From positions 1 to 46,588 of the forward strand of contig CBEVZC010000009.1 in assembly GCA_965554225.1 (NCBI GenBank): a stretch of DNA of 46,588 nucleotides. The letters run 5' to 3'. The position numbers and the translations under genes are program-made. Under the pieces are notes generated by a model. It ran no database searches and was not told where the DNA came from. It saw nothing but the letters and a program-made list of their open reading frames with translations. Source of the stretch: BMS3ABIN04 sp965554225. Lineage in GTDB: Bacteria > Bacteroidota > Ignavibacteria > Ignavibacteriales > Melioribacteraceae. Positions 1 to 8,154 of the stretch are shown piece after piece; the stretch's first letter is position 1; every line of letters starts with the position of its first letter.

Positions 1-1857
1 ACATCGAATTTGAAAAACGCTTCTGGTGTATTGATACCGGAAAGTATAAACACTAAGAATAAGACAAAAACGGCAACCTTCCAAGTCTCAAGCGAAACAG
101 CGGCAGAACATACTGGTAAACAACAGAATGTTATTCAAGAATCGGTAAATAAAGCGAAAATTATTTCCTCTATGAATAAAGACGGTTCAGACTTAGAAAA
201 AATACTAATTACAAACAATAAAGCAAATAATATACAGATTGATAAAACAGCGGCGAAGGTTACAACTGAAGTAGTGGAGAATACTATTGTTGAACAAAAA
301 AGTTTTACTCCAAAACCGGTTGTAGATAATAAAGCAAAAGTTACTATTGAAAAGGAAAGTGTAAATATTAACAAAGGGAAGAACAATACTGATTATTCGA
401 ATGAGAAATTAATTAAATCAAATAATGTAGTGAAGAGTTCTAAAGGCTTAGAACAACTTAAAGATTTTCAGAAAAATAATAAAATAAATAATTCCGTGAA
501 AGAACAGGAAGCGACGGACGAACTTAAAAACAATAGTGTTGAGGTAAAAAACAAAATTGCAGGGAAAGATTCGGAAGCGTTTAAATTAAATAATAAAAAT
601 TCCAAGCAAGAAGCGCTTCCTAAAACGGAATTATCAGATACGAGTAAAAAAGATGATTTTAAATACTCCGGCAAAACTACTGCAGATAAACTTACAAAGC
701 CACAGTTGCGAAGTAATACTATTTCAGATAATAAAATCAATCATTTAAAAAGTTCTGAGATAGAAGAAAACAACGGGTTAAAGACTTCCGAAACTGACTA
801 TAAAAAAACCGGTTCGGGTAGTGATAAAACGTTGCGTATTAGTAATGATTCCGACACAAGACAAGGTCAATCAAATAAAGCAAAAGTAGTTGATAAAACA
901 AAAGAAGGTGTTACTATAAAGGGGAAGAGCATCAATCATAATTCTGTGAAAGTTGATGAAAAAAATACAGTTCTTGATTCGGGATCTAAAATAATAAATA
1001 TTGGTTCCGGTGAAGAGAAAAAAGAGTTAGTTCATAAAGCAGTCAAAGCAGATTTAGCAAAACATAATAGCGCAGTTAAAGAAGATCCTCAAGAGCATAC
1101 AAAAGATACTCAAAGTATTAAACCGGATGTGCAAAAGAATGAAAAATTAATTGCAAATACAGTTAAACATACTAACGGGAAACAAGTTGATGTTAATAAA
1201 AATGCTAAACCGGCTGAACTTTCTTCGGTAAAGGGTGAAAAGAAATATGCGGACGATGGACAAAGTTTCAATTCGAATGAAAATCTAGAGCAACATACCG
1301 GACAAGGTAATGTTGAAACAAGTTCGGAAGAGAAAATTGTTTCAAATAAACATTCGAAATTTGATGATGTAATAAAGGGAATAAATAACACAGCTAACCA
1401 TAAAACCGAAAATGTTTCTAAGGAACTAAATCTTAAGCAGACAAGCGAACATTTGCTAAGGCAGCAGGATGTAGCAAAAGAAATTTCAAAGTTTATTCAA
1501 AAGAATGATAAAAGCTCAATATCGTTTGATTTGGAACCAAGGCATTTAGGTAAATTAAAAATTACTCTTGATTCACACGATGCTGTTTTAAAAGCACATA
1601 TACAAGTTGAGAATTCAGCAGCAAAACAACTGATAGAGAATAATCTAAATGAATTACTTTCCAACTTGAGCAGAAGCGGGGTTCAGATGGGAAGTGTAAA
1701 TATATCTTTAAATAATGCTAAAGAAAGACAAACGAAGAAAGAGCAGGAAAAACACAAAATTAATTCTGTGAATTCAACTATCGATGGAAACAGTGAACAC
1801 GAATCAACGAAAGTTTCTAAAATGATGGGTTACAACACATATGAATATTTAATATAG
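1..1857 (+). CDS. fliK: Flagellar hook-length control protein FliK (5' partial)
   Basis: FliK is an exported ruler that sets hook length and switches the export gate to filament substrates by contacting FlhB. The frame is open to the left edge. The first possible start (TTG at position 10) has no ribosome binding site, so the true start probably lies outside the window. About 480 residues are low-complexity, rich in Lys, Asn, Ser, Glu and Asp, as expected of a disordered ruler. The C-terminal globular domain lies at about residues 490-570 counting from the TTG. It carries the family signature around ISFDLEPRHLGKLKITL, followed by a helix (AAKQLIENNLNELLSNL) and a final strand. The neighbours flgD and flgE are its usual partners. 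The stop codon overlaps the SD of flgD. The family call rests on the C-terminal domain; the N-terminus is not recognisable by sequence. Confidence 0.9.
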   Translation, partial: TSNLKNASGVLIPESINTKNKTKTATFQVSSETAAEHTGKQQNVIQESVNKAKIISSMNKDGSDLEKILITNNKANNIQIDKTAAKVTTEVVENTIVEQKSFTPKPVVDNKAKVTIEKESVNINKGKNNTDYSNEKLIKSNNVVKSSKGLEQLKDFQKNNKINNSVKEQEATDELKNNSVEVKNKIAGKDSEAFKLNNKNSKQEALPKTELSDTSKKDDFKYSGKTTADKLTKPQLRSNTISDNKINHLKSSEIEENNGLKTSETDYKKTGSGSDKTLRISNDSDTRQGQSNKAKVVDKTKEGVTIKGKSINHNSVKVDEKNTVLDSGSKIINIGSGEEKKELVHKAVKADLAKHNSAVKEDPQEHTKDTQSIKPDVQKNEKLIANTVKHTNGKQVDVNKNAKPAELSSVKGEKKYADDGQSFNSNENLEQHTGQGNVETSSEEKIVSNKHSKFDDVIKGINNTANHKTENVSKELNLKQTSEHLLRQQDVAKEISKFIQKNDKSSISFDLEPRHLGKLKITLDSHDAVLKAHIQVENSAAKQLIENNLNELLSNLSRSGVQMGSVNISLNNAKERQTKKEQEKHKINSVNSTIDGNSEHESTKVSKMMGYNTYEYLI

Positions 1858-1866
1858 GAGTATAAA

Positions 1867-2562
1867 ATGGTTAATGATATTTCCAGTTTAATCAATCAGT
1901 CAACAAATTTTAATGCCGGTGCTGCTCAAGGTAAATCTTCTTTAGGGAAAGATGATTTTTTTAAACTTATGATGGCACAGCTAAAAAATCAAAGTCCGTT
2001 AGATCCAACCGACAGCAGTAAATATGCTGCCGAGCTTGCACAGTTTAGTTCACTTGAGCAGCTGCAGAATATGAATGATTCTCTTAGCCAAAATATCAAT
2101 GCAAATTATATGCTTACTCAATCTGTTAATAATACTCTTACAGCAGCATTGATTGGGAAATCTGCAAAACTCAACAGTGACCAAATAAAATATGACGGTC
2201 AGAGTGAGGGAGAGTTTACTTATAAATTACCTGCACAGGCAAGTACAGCTACGGTAAAAATATTAGATCAAAACGGAACCGTTGTAAAATCTTACGAAAA
2301 TGTACCGATGACTGCCGGTGAGCATAAACTTTCCTGGGATTTTACCGATAATTCAGGTGATGAAGTGGCTAATGGTGATTACACAGTTAAAGTTGAAGCA
2401 ACTACACCGGACGGTGATCCGATGACAACGGATATTTATACAACAGGTGTAATTCAAGCAGTTAGATTCACAGAGTCGGGAACATCGATTGTTGTAAATG
2501 GATCTGAGTATTCATTAAGTGATGTTTTTGAAATACTGCAATCTAATGATAGTTCAAGCTAA
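1867..2562 (+). CDS. flgD: Hook-capping/scaffold protein FlgD
   Basis: FlgD caps the growing hook and lets FlgE subunits polymerise, then is replaced by FlgK. The N-terminal capping region has the characteristic GKDDFFKLMMAQLKNQSPLDP-type segment near residues 27-48, followed by an AQFSSLEQLQNMN stretch. After a short linker the C-terminal half (about 110-180) is the Ig/FnIII-like FlgD fold, with TATVKILDQNGTVVKSY and the GEHKLSWDFTDNSGDEVANG turn. The length of 231 residues is normal. The start has a GGAG sequence six bases upstream that overlaps the fliK stop codon, implying coupled translation. The order fliK-flgD-flgE is a classic hook cluster. Confidence 0.95.
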   Translation: MVNDISSLINQSTNFNAGAAQGKSSLGKDDFFKLMMAQLKNQSPLDPTDSSKYAAELAQFSSLEQLQNMNDSLSQNINANYMLTQSVNNTLTAALIGKSAKLNSDQIKYDGQSEGEFTYKLPAQASTATVKILDQNGTVVKSYENVPMTAGEHKLSWDFTDNSGDEVANGDYTVKVEATTPDGDPMTTDIYTTGVIQAVRFTESGTSIVVNGSEYSLSDVFEILQSNDSSS

Positions 2563-2582
2563 AATAAATATAGGTTAGTAAA

Positions 2583-2963
2583 ATGGCTGATATTATTAAT
2601 GGTGTAAAAGTTCCTTTTGTTCCTATAATTCCGGGACAAGGAAGTGTACACAAAAATACTCAACTAAAAGGTAAAAGCTTTAATGAAATATTTAGCGCCG
2701 AAATTGAAAAAGTTAAATTTTCAAATCACGCATCTAAAAGACTGGAAGCAAGAAATATTCAACTAACCGAAAATGATTTGAGCAAATTACAAGAGGCAGT
2801 TTCAAAAGCGGAAAGCAAAGGAGCAAAAGATTCTTTGGTAATGATGAATGATACGGCTTTCATTGTCAATGTTCCAAATAAAACTGTTGTTACTGCAATG
2901 GATATAAAAAATAGTAATGAAAATGTTTTTACAAATATAGATAGTGTTGTTTTTGCCGAATAA
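2583..2963 (+). CDS. Flagellar operon protein (TIGR02530/DUF3766-like)
   Basis: This 126-residue protein matches the small protein that sits between flgD and flgE in many flagellar operons (the 'flagellar operon protein' family). The visible signature is the central FSNHASKRLEARNIQLTEND segment at about residues 43-62, followed by a helix (LSKLQEAVSKAESKGAKDSL). After it come two short strands, with VMMNDTAFIVNVPNKTVVTA near residues 88-107. No signal peptide or membrane segment is visible. Its biochemical role is not established to my knowledge; a hook-assembly accessory role is inferred from position only. The SD is weak (AGG only). Downstream lies a hairpin-rich 103-base leader before flgE. 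Confidence 0.8.
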   Translation: MADIINGVKVPFVPIIPGQGSVHKNTQLKGKSFNEIFSAEIEKVKFSNHASKRLEARNIQLTENDLSKLQEAVSKAESKGAKDSLVMMNDTAFIVNVPNKTVVTAMDIKNSNENVFTNIDSVVFAE

Positions 2964-2982
2964 AAAATATTAACTAAATAAC

Positions 2983-3037
2983 GGGGCGGGACCTTCAAGG
3001 ACGCCCCAAGATTCAACTGACTGACAGAAGTTGAATC
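2983..3037 (+). promoter_or_regulatory. Two consecutive hairpins in the flgE leader
   Basis: Two perfect stems lie between the preceding gene and flgE. The first is GC-rich, GGGGCG (2983-2988) with CGCCCC (3002-3007), and has an internal CCT/AGG mini-stem. The second pairs GATTCAAC (3010-3017) with GTTGAATC (3030-3037) over a 12-base loop. No T-run follows either stem, so a simple terminator is unlikely. A processing, attenuation or mRNA-stability element that sets the level of abundant hook protein is the inference. The flgE SD (AGGAGG, 3057-3062) lies just downstream and outside both stems. Confidence 0.45.
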
Positions 3038-3066
3038 ATGAAATAAACAAAACCTAGGAGGTCGTT

Positions 3067-4719
3067 ATGTCACTTATTAATTCCCTATTCGCCGGTGTGT
3101 CCGGTATAAGAAACCATCAAGCTATGTTAGATGTTATTGGCAATAATATTGCTAATGTAAATTCTATTGGCTACAAAGGTTCACGCGTAACTTTCAGTGA
3201 TACATTTAATCAGTTTGTAAGATTCGGAACAAATCCGACTGATACATCAGGCGGTACTAATACATTTCAAATAGGACTTGGTATGAAATTGAATTCCGTT
3301 GATAAGAATTGGAACCAGGGAACATTTGAAAGAACCGGTATAGTAACTGATCTTGCATTACAAGGCGACGGATTGTTTGTGCTCGAAAGGAATGGTGAAA
3401 AATTCTATTCCAGAGCAGGAGCTTTCATATTTGATGCGGACGGTAAGTTAGTTAACCCGCAGAATGGTGCTATTGTGCAAGGAAAAGTAGCTACCGATGA
3501 AGGCGCAATTCCGCCCGGAAACAATTTACAAGATATAAAAATCGATACAAATTTAAGGTTACCTGCTGTTGCTACTACTAAAATCGGCTGGGGAGGTAAT
3601 TTAGATAGTACGTCTCCTCTTACTAGGTCGGAAAACTATGATCAAACCGGTAGTATCAATAAAGGGATGGCAACAGGCGATAAAGTAACAGAGTCTAATA
3701 CGGTATACGATGAAATGGGAAACTCATACAAATTTAATGTAACTTATGAAAAAACCGCAACAGCCGATACCTATAATCTAACCTATGAATTAACTGATAT
3801 GGATGGAAACCCAACTAGTCCGGCAGTAGGTCCAACTACTGTCTCAGCAGTTTTTGACGGTTCGGATCCTGAAGGTAAAATGTTGTCGCTGGATGGAAAT
3901 AATCCTCCGCAAAAAATTACTATCTCTGATTCAACATTAGGAATTAACTTCGATTTTGATGCTTCCTCCGTTACGGAAAAAACAACAGATACTCTAAGTT
4001 CCGCCGTTGATGGAAATAGGGAAGCTACTATTATTAAGGGTACTGTTTCGGTCTTTGATTCATTGGGAAATGCGCATACTTTAACAATGACTTATACAAA
4101 ACTGGATAACAATAGTTGGAGCTGGAAAGCTGATGTGCCGGCTTCAAGCGGTAGCCTGACCGGGAATTCAGGTAGCTTAGCATTTAACCCTGATGGTTCT
4201 CTTTCAACTGTTTCTCCTAATCCACCGGTTGTTGTATTTAAACCTGAGGGCGGTGCCAGTCAAACAAATATTCAATTAGATTTCGGTTCGAAGTTTGACG
4301 GTGTTACGCAGACTTCTGCCGATTCGGTTATTTCTGCACTTAATCAAAACGGTTCATCTGCAGCTTCATTATCAAATGTTAGTATTGATCAATTGGGCAA
4401 TATTGTTGGTGTTTTTACAAACGGACAATCTAAAAAACTTGCGCAGATACTGGTAGCAAATTTCCCCAATAGAAACGGATTAATAAGTGTTGGTGAAAAC
4501 ATGTTTACAATTTCTGCTAATACCGGTGATCCGCTAATTGGAGAACCAGGAGAAGGATCGAACACAACTATACAATCCGGAGCGCTTGAGCAATCCAATG
4601 TAGATTTATCGGAGGAATTTACCAGAATGATTGTTTCACAAAGAGGTTTTCAGGCAAACGCAAGAGTAATAACCGTTTCCGATACTCTTCTTCAAGAAAT
4701 AACCAGTTTGGTCAGATAG
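3067..4719 (+). CDS. flgE: Flagellar hook protein FlgE with duplicated outer domain
   Basis: FlgE forms the universal joint between rod and filament. The N-terminus has the rod/hook signature (SLINSLFAGVSGIRNHQAML, then GNNIANVNSIGYKGSR at about 25-40). The C-terminus has the matching helix (SNVDLSEEFTRMIVSQRGFQ, about 510-530, and ending in LLQEITSLVR). The core GDGLFVLERNGEKFYSRAGAF (about 100-120) is the FlgE/F/G common domain. At 550 residues it is longer than the roughly 400-residue enteric FlgE. The extra length comes from two related beta-rich outer domains, at about 205-307 (VYDEMGNSYKFNVTYEKTA) and about 320-415 (VFDSLGNAHTLTMTYTK). A strong SD (AGGAGG) precedes the ATG, consistent with high expression. 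Hairpins flank the gene on both sides. Confidence 0.95.
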   Translation: MSLINSLFAGVSGIRNHQAMLDVIGNNIANVNSIGYKGSRVTFSDTFNQFVRFGTNPTDTSGGTNTFQIGLGMKLNSVDKNWNQGTFERTGIVTDLALQGDGLFVLERNGEKFYSRAGAFIFDADGKLVNPQNGAIVQGKVATDEGAIPPGNNLQDIKIDTNLRLPAVATTKIGWGGNLDSTSPLTRSENYDQTGSINKGMATGDKVTESNTVYDEMGNSYKFNVTYEKTATADTYNLTYELTDMDGNPTSPAVGPTTVSAVFDGSDPEGKMLSLDGNNPPQKITISDSTLGINFDFDASSVTEKTTDTLSSAVDGNREATIIKGTVSVFDSLGNAHTLTMTYTKLDNNSWSWKADVPASSGSLTGNSGSLAFNPDGSLSTVSPNPPVVVFKPEGGASQTNIQLDFGSKFDGVTQTSADSVISALNQNGSSAASLSNVSIDQLGNIVGVFTNGQSKKLAQILVANFPNRNGLISVGENMFTISANTGDPLIGEPGEGSNTTIQSGALEQSNVDLSEEFTRMIVSQRGFQANARVITVSDTLLQEITSLVR

Positions 4720-4738
4720 TTTAGTAATCCATAAACCC

Positions 4739-4784
4739 GAGGGCTCTACAGAAATGTGGGCCCTCCCTCCCATAAATTTTTTAT
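4739..4784 (+). terminator. Hairpin(s) after flgE, possible terminator
   Basis: GAGGGCTC (4739-4746) pairs with GGGCCCTC (4758-4765) including one G-T pair. It is followed six bases later by a small AT hairpin, CATAAA/TTTATG (about 4771-4784), which contains a T6 run. The GC stem plus delayed T-run is compatible with a terminator or an RNA 3' end-stabilising element after the hook gene. The next gene has its own promoter-like site 200 bases on. Confidence 0.5.
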
Positions 4785-4984
4785 GATTACTAAATTTGGA
4801 AATATCCGAGGTTATAAATCTTTTGTTTTTTAATCTCAGCTCAAACTAAATATTGCTTAACAGTTTGATTATTATGTCCTCCGTCACATATTATTCAACT
4901 GCACAATATTAACCAACGGAAAACCCATCCCTTGAAAAAAGTCTTTTTTTTAACCCTTTTTTGAACAAAATAAACAAATAAAAA
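4785..4984 (+). other. Gene-free AT-rich spacer between flgE and fliL
   Basis: This is most of the 315-base gap between flgE and fliL. I see no open frame with a start and SD, and no tRNA-like fold. It contains A and T runs (about 4935-4977) and leads directly into the sigma54-like site at 4985. It is the right place for enhancer binding sites of a sigma54 activator, but I could not identify a convincing inverted repeat for one. Confidence 0.5.
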
Positions 4985-5000
4985 TGGCATGCCTCTTGAA
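4985..5000 (+). promoter_or_regulatory. Sigma54-like promoter upstream of fliL
   Basis: The sequence TGGCATGCCTCTTGAA has the -24 GG (4986-4987) and the -12 TTG (4996-4998) at the exact sigma54 spacing. Against the consensus TGGCAC-G-N4-TTGC, the last core base is A instead of C. Transcription would start near 5010, leaving about 25 bases of leader containing the AGGA that serves fliL at 5035. A near-copy of the motif precedes the fliA operon at 14348, which strengthens the call. Confidence 0.6.
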
Positions 5001-5034
5001 GTGTTGTTAAAGAAACAAACATAGGATTAAAAAA

Positions 5035-5568
5035 ATGGCAGACAAAAAAGAAGAAAAAATTGAAAAGACCGAAAAGAAAAAAGGGATAAATAAAAAAGTA
5101 TTTGTAATTGGTTTACCTCTTTTTATTGTACAGTTAGTTATTGTTTATTTCGTTACGGTAAATTTTCTTGTTAAACCTGCAGCAGTCACAAACGGTAAAG
5201 AAAAAGTTGAAACCGAGCAATCGAAAGCAGCAGAAGAGTCTTCCGGCGAATCTGAAGATGAAGGGAAATCGTTCATTTTTCCTATTAAAGATTTAATAAT
5301 AAATCCGGCAAGAACCGGCGGTAAAAGACTTCTGCTTTTATCTGTAGGGTTTGATGTTAGCAGCGAAGAAGCTAAGAAAACTTTAGAAGAAAAAGAGATG
5401 GCTTTAAGAGATATGATTATATCAACATTATCAAGAAAAACTCTGAGTGAGCTTAGTGGTCCGGCGCAAAAGGATTCGCTGAAATCTGAACTTTCCTCTC
5501 ATTTGAAAAAAATTGTACCGAAGTTAAAAGTAAAACACGTTTATTTCAGTAAATATGTGATTAATTAA
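5035..5568 (+). CDS. fliL: Flagellar basal body-associated protein FliL
   Basis: FliL is an inner-membrane protein with a periplasmic ring domain that associates with the stator units. A lysine/glutamate-rich cytoplasmic N-terminus (1-21) is followed by one membrane helix at about residues 24-45 (VFVIGLPLFIVQLVIVYFVT). An acidic linker follows, then the FliL periplasmic domain from about 80, with FPIKDLIINPARTGGKRLLL and ALRDMIISTLSRKTLSEL. The C-terminal VKHVYFSKYVIN matches the family's usual ...V.F..FVIQ-like ending. Length is typical. It is the first gene after the sigma54-like site and is followed one base later by fliM. Confidence 0.92.
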   Translation: MADKKEEKIEKTEKKKGINKKVFVIGLPLFIVQLVIVYFVTVNFLVKPAAVTNGKEKVETEQSKAAEESSGESEDEGKSFIFPIKDLIINPARTGGKRLLLLSVGFDVSSEEAKKTLEEKEMALRDMIISTLSRKTLSELSGPAQKDSLKSELSSHLKKIVPKLKVKHVYFSKYVIN

Positions 5569-5569
5569 A

Positions 5570-6562
5570 ATGGCAGAAGTATTATCACAAAACGAGATTG
5601 ATCAGTTGTTAAATAATATGGGCTCTTCTGAACAAGGAGGAGGTAAGGATAATATCCAAATACCTTCTGCTGGTTCCGAAGTTATTCCCTTTGATTTTAG
5701 ATTACCTAATAGAATATCCAAAAATCAACTGCGTACAATCAGAAACATCAACGAAAACTTTTCTGAACTTTTCAGTTCTTACTTGTTGTCGAAACTTCAA
5801 TCAATTATTAATATAAACGTAGTTTCGGTTGATCAAATATACTATTCCGAATACGTGCTGTCCGTTTCTAATCCTGCTTGTCTATTTACCTTTGACGTAA
5901 AGAAAACCGATATAAAGGGAATTTTAGAATTTAGCAATGAATTTGCATTTACCTTAATTGACAGGTTGTTAGGCGGTAACGGAGCAGGGACGAAAAGTTC
6001 GAACATTATAACAAGTATTGAGCAAAAGGTATTGAGCGGTGTAGTTGAAAAAATAATGATGGATCTTCGTAAAGCTTGGCAAATAGTTGGTGATTTTGAA
6101 TTTGTTTATGACAAGTTTGAGCCTGATGTTGATTTTGCTCAAATAACTTCTCAAAGTGAAAGCGTTTTATTAATCACCTTTGAAATAACAATTGGCGATC
6201 AATCGTACTTAATGAATTTATGTTTTGCTACTTACGCATTTGATGCAATATTATCTCAGATGGCAAATCAAAGTTTATCTTCCGTTCGACCGGTAAAATA
6301 TAATGGTACAACATCTAAAAATATTTTAGGTGAAAATATAATTTATACGAAAATAAAAGTTGAAGTGGAATTTGCACGATCAACTATATTGTTTAATCAG
6401 CTGATGCAGCTGGAAGTTGGTGATGTAATTAGTACAAATAAAAAGCTAGGTGAAGAAGTGCTGATAAAAATAGGAGATAAAAAATTATTCTACGGAATAC
6501 CGGGAAAACTAAACGGACATAAATCAGTAAAAATTACAAAAAGTGTACATCAAGAGGAGTAA
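5570..6562 (+). CDS. fliM: Flagellar motor switch protein FliM
   Basis: FliM is the C-ring switch component that binds phosphorylated CheY and changes rotation sense. The N-terminal CheY-P-binding peptide is visible as LSQNEIDQLL (residues 5-14). The middle domain starts near residue 45 (FDFRLPNRISKNQLRTIRNI) and includes the RLLGGNGAG turn near 132-140. The C-terminal SpoA/FliN-like domain is at about 250-325, with VEVEFARSTILFNQLMQLEVGDVI. At 330 residues the length is normal. The intact CheY-P motif implies chemotactic control although no che genes are in the window. The SD is poor (AATTAAAATGG), so translation is probably coupled to fliL. Confidence 0.95.
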   Translation: MAEVLSQNEIDQLLNNMGSSEQGGGKDNIQIPSAGSEVIPFDFRLPNRISKNQLRTIRNINENFSELFSSYLLSKLQSIININVVSVDQIYYSEYVLSVSNPACLFTFDVKKTDIKGILEFSNEFAFTLIDRLLGGNGAGTKSSNIITSIEQKVLSGVVEKIMMDLRKAWQIVGDFEFVYDKFEPDVDFAQITSQSESVLLITFEITIGDQSYLMNLCFATYAFDAILSQMANQSLSSVRPVKYNGTTSKNILGENIIYTKIKVEVEFARSTILFNQLMQLEVGDVISTNKKLGEEVLIKIGDKKLFYGIPGKLNGHKSVKITKSVHQEE

Positions 6563-6568
6563 GATATA

Positions 6569-7048
6569 ATGGCTGAAGAAAATTTACCCAATCAAGAAGA
6601 ACTTAACGAGAAAGTACAACCGGATGAGACAGGCGAAAATACAGGCGATACAGCAGTTGACAAGCAGGAAAATTCAGCATCTGATACTGCTGTTGATTTT
6701 CAAGAATCTCCGGAACAAGCGGAGGTTAACACGCAAGTTGCTGAATTCCCTGAGTTCGACGAGTCGTCAAAACACGGCTTTACAGATAATGATAAAATGG
6801 AATTTCTTAAAGATCTTGAGTTGAATGTTTATATAGAACTTGGTCGTACTAAAATGCAGATTAAAGACATCCTGGAATTGGAAAGAGGTTATGTTGTAGA
6901 GCTTGAAAAACTAGCCAGTGAGCCTGTAGACATTTTTGTGAACAATAAAAAGATAGCAGAAGGTGAAGTAGTTGTTATAGATAAGCATTTCGGTATTAGA
7001 ATTACAAATCTCATTGAAGCTTCCGAAAGACTTAAAGGGTTGAAGTAA
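6569..7048 (+). CDS. fliN: Flagellar motor switch protein FliN
   Basis: FliN forms the base of the C-ring and docks FliH. Residues 1-75 are an acidic, Gln/Glu/Thr-rich disordered extension. The SpoA domain is at about 80-155, with LELNVYIELGRTKMQIKDIL, the GYVVELEKLASEPVDIFVN strand pair and EGEVVVIDKHFGIRI. The ending RITNLIEASERLKGL is typical. The total of 159 residues is slightly longer than enteric FliN because of the acidic tail. The SD GAGGAG lies inside the end of fliM. The stop overlaps the fliO start by one base. Confidence 0.94.
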   Translation: MAEENLPNQEELNEKVQPDETGENTGDTAVDKQENSASDTAVDFQESPEQAEVNTQVAEFPEFDESSKHGFTDNDKMEFLKDLELNVYIELGRTKMQIKDILELERGYVVELEKLASEPVDIFVNNKKIAEGEVVVIDKHFGIRITNLIEASERLKGLK

Positions 7049-7392
7049 TGAATTATTGGGATATTGTAAAAATTTTTGTAATCCTCCTTATTATGCTTGG
7101 AGTAATGTATTTATTGCTTTACTTGGTAAAGAAATATTTATATTCTTTTGATAAGAAAGGTTCAAATACATTAAAAATTAAAGTTTTATCTACACAAACA
7201 ATCTTACCGAAGAAGTATGTTTCGATTATTGAATTTCATGATCAACTGTATCTCATTGGTGTTTCGGATCAATCGATTAATTTGCTTGATAAATTAGATC
7301 AATTTATTGATGATTCAAATCTGGACCAAGATGTAAATGCCGAGAAGCCGAATTTTCTGAAGCTTCTTAAAAAGAACATGGGATTGAGATGA
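7048..7392 (+). CDS. fliO: Flagellar biosynthesis protein FliO
   Basis: FliO is a small membrane protein that helps FliP oligomerise during export-gate assembly. There is one membrane helix at about residues 6-27 (IVKIFVILLIMLGVMYLLLY), then a basic segment. A beta-rich cytoplasmic part follows (LKIKVLSTQTILPKKYVSII, then EFHDQLYLIGVSDQSINLL), which is the FliO/FliZ pattern. The 114-residue length fits. FliO is poorly conserved, so the call also relies on its position between fliN and fliP. It overlaps fliP by four bases (ATGA). Confidence 0.88.
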   Translation: MNYWDIVKIFVILLIMLGVMYLLLYLVKKYLYSFDKKGSNTLKIKVLSTQTILPKKYVSIIEFHDQLYLIGVSDQSINLLDKLDQFIDDSNLDQDVNAEKPNFLKLLKKNMGLR

Positions 7393-8153
7393 AAAAAAAT
7401 ATAGCTGTTTTTGCACTTTTGGTTCTCTTATTAAGTTCACCGAGCACCAGCTTTGCACAAAAAAAGACCGGGACCATTGCGCTGCCTAAAATTGGTGTAA
7501 GTATAGGTACATCCGACAAACCTGAAGATTTATCGGTAACATTACAGCTTTTGCTCTTGATGACCATTTTGTCTTTAGCTCCCTCTATACTTATTATGAC
7601 AACTTCTTACTTGAGGATTATAATTGTATTTCAATTTTTAAAAACCTCGCTTGGTACAATGCAAATGCCGCCAAATCAGCTGCTTGCTGGTATTGCTTTA
7701 TTCCTTACATTTTTTATTATGGCTCCCACTTGGAACCAGGTAAATGATCAAGCATTACAGCCGTACCTTAATAATGAAATAAGTATAGACTCGGCATATA
7801 CACAGGGCGTAAAACCGATTAGAAAATTTATGCTGCATAATGTGAGGAATGAGGATTTGGAATTATTTGTGAGCATGTCGAGCATTAATAGACCAAATTC
7901 ACCAACGGATTTACCAATGCAGGTATTAATTCCCGCTTTTGTTTTAAGTGAATTGAGAGCAGGGTTTGTAATTGGTTTCTTTCTATTTATTCCTTTTGTA
8001 ATGGTCGATATGATAGTTTCAAGTATTTTAATGTCAATGGGTATGATGATGCTTCCGCCTATGCTTATATCATTACCATTTAAAATACTACTTTTTGTCC
8101 TTGTTGACGGGTGGAATTTAATTGTTGGATCCTTAGTTAGGAGTTTTGCATAA
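7389..8153 (+). CDS. fliP: Flagellar export gate protein FliP
   Basis: FliP forms the core pentamer of the type III export gate. There is a cleavable signal peptide at residues 1-23 (cleavage likely after SFA), normal for FliP. Family signatures are LAPSILIMTTSYLRIIIVF (about 63-80), the LGTMQMPPNQLLAGIALFLT segment (about 89-107), and the C-terminal RAGFVIGFFLFIPFVMVDMI, followed by SILMSMGMMMLPP. There are four membrane segments and 254 residues, as expected. It overlaps fliO at the start and is followed one base later by fliQ. Confidence 0.96.
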   Translation: MKKNIAVFALLVLLLSSPSTSFAQKKTGTIALPKIGVSIGTSDKPEDLSVTLQLLLLMTILSLAPSILIMTTSYLRIIIVFQFLKTSLGTMQMPPNQLLAGIALFLTFFIMAPTWNQVNDQALQPYLNNEISIDSAYTQGVKPIRKFMLHNVRNEDLELFVSMSSINRPNSPTDLPMQVLIPAFVLSELRAGFVIGFFLFIPFVMVDMIVSSILMSMGMMMLPPMLISLPFKILLFVLVDGWNLIVGSLVRSFA

Positions 8154-8154
8154 A

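Noticed and set aside
10..12. TTG as the start of fliK
   Set aside because: The frame is open to the window edge and no SD precedes it; the gene is cut by the window boundary.
2983..3007. Cyclic-di-GMP riboswitch before flgE
   Set aside because: A GC stem is present but none of the conserved GEMM-type loop sequences can be seen.
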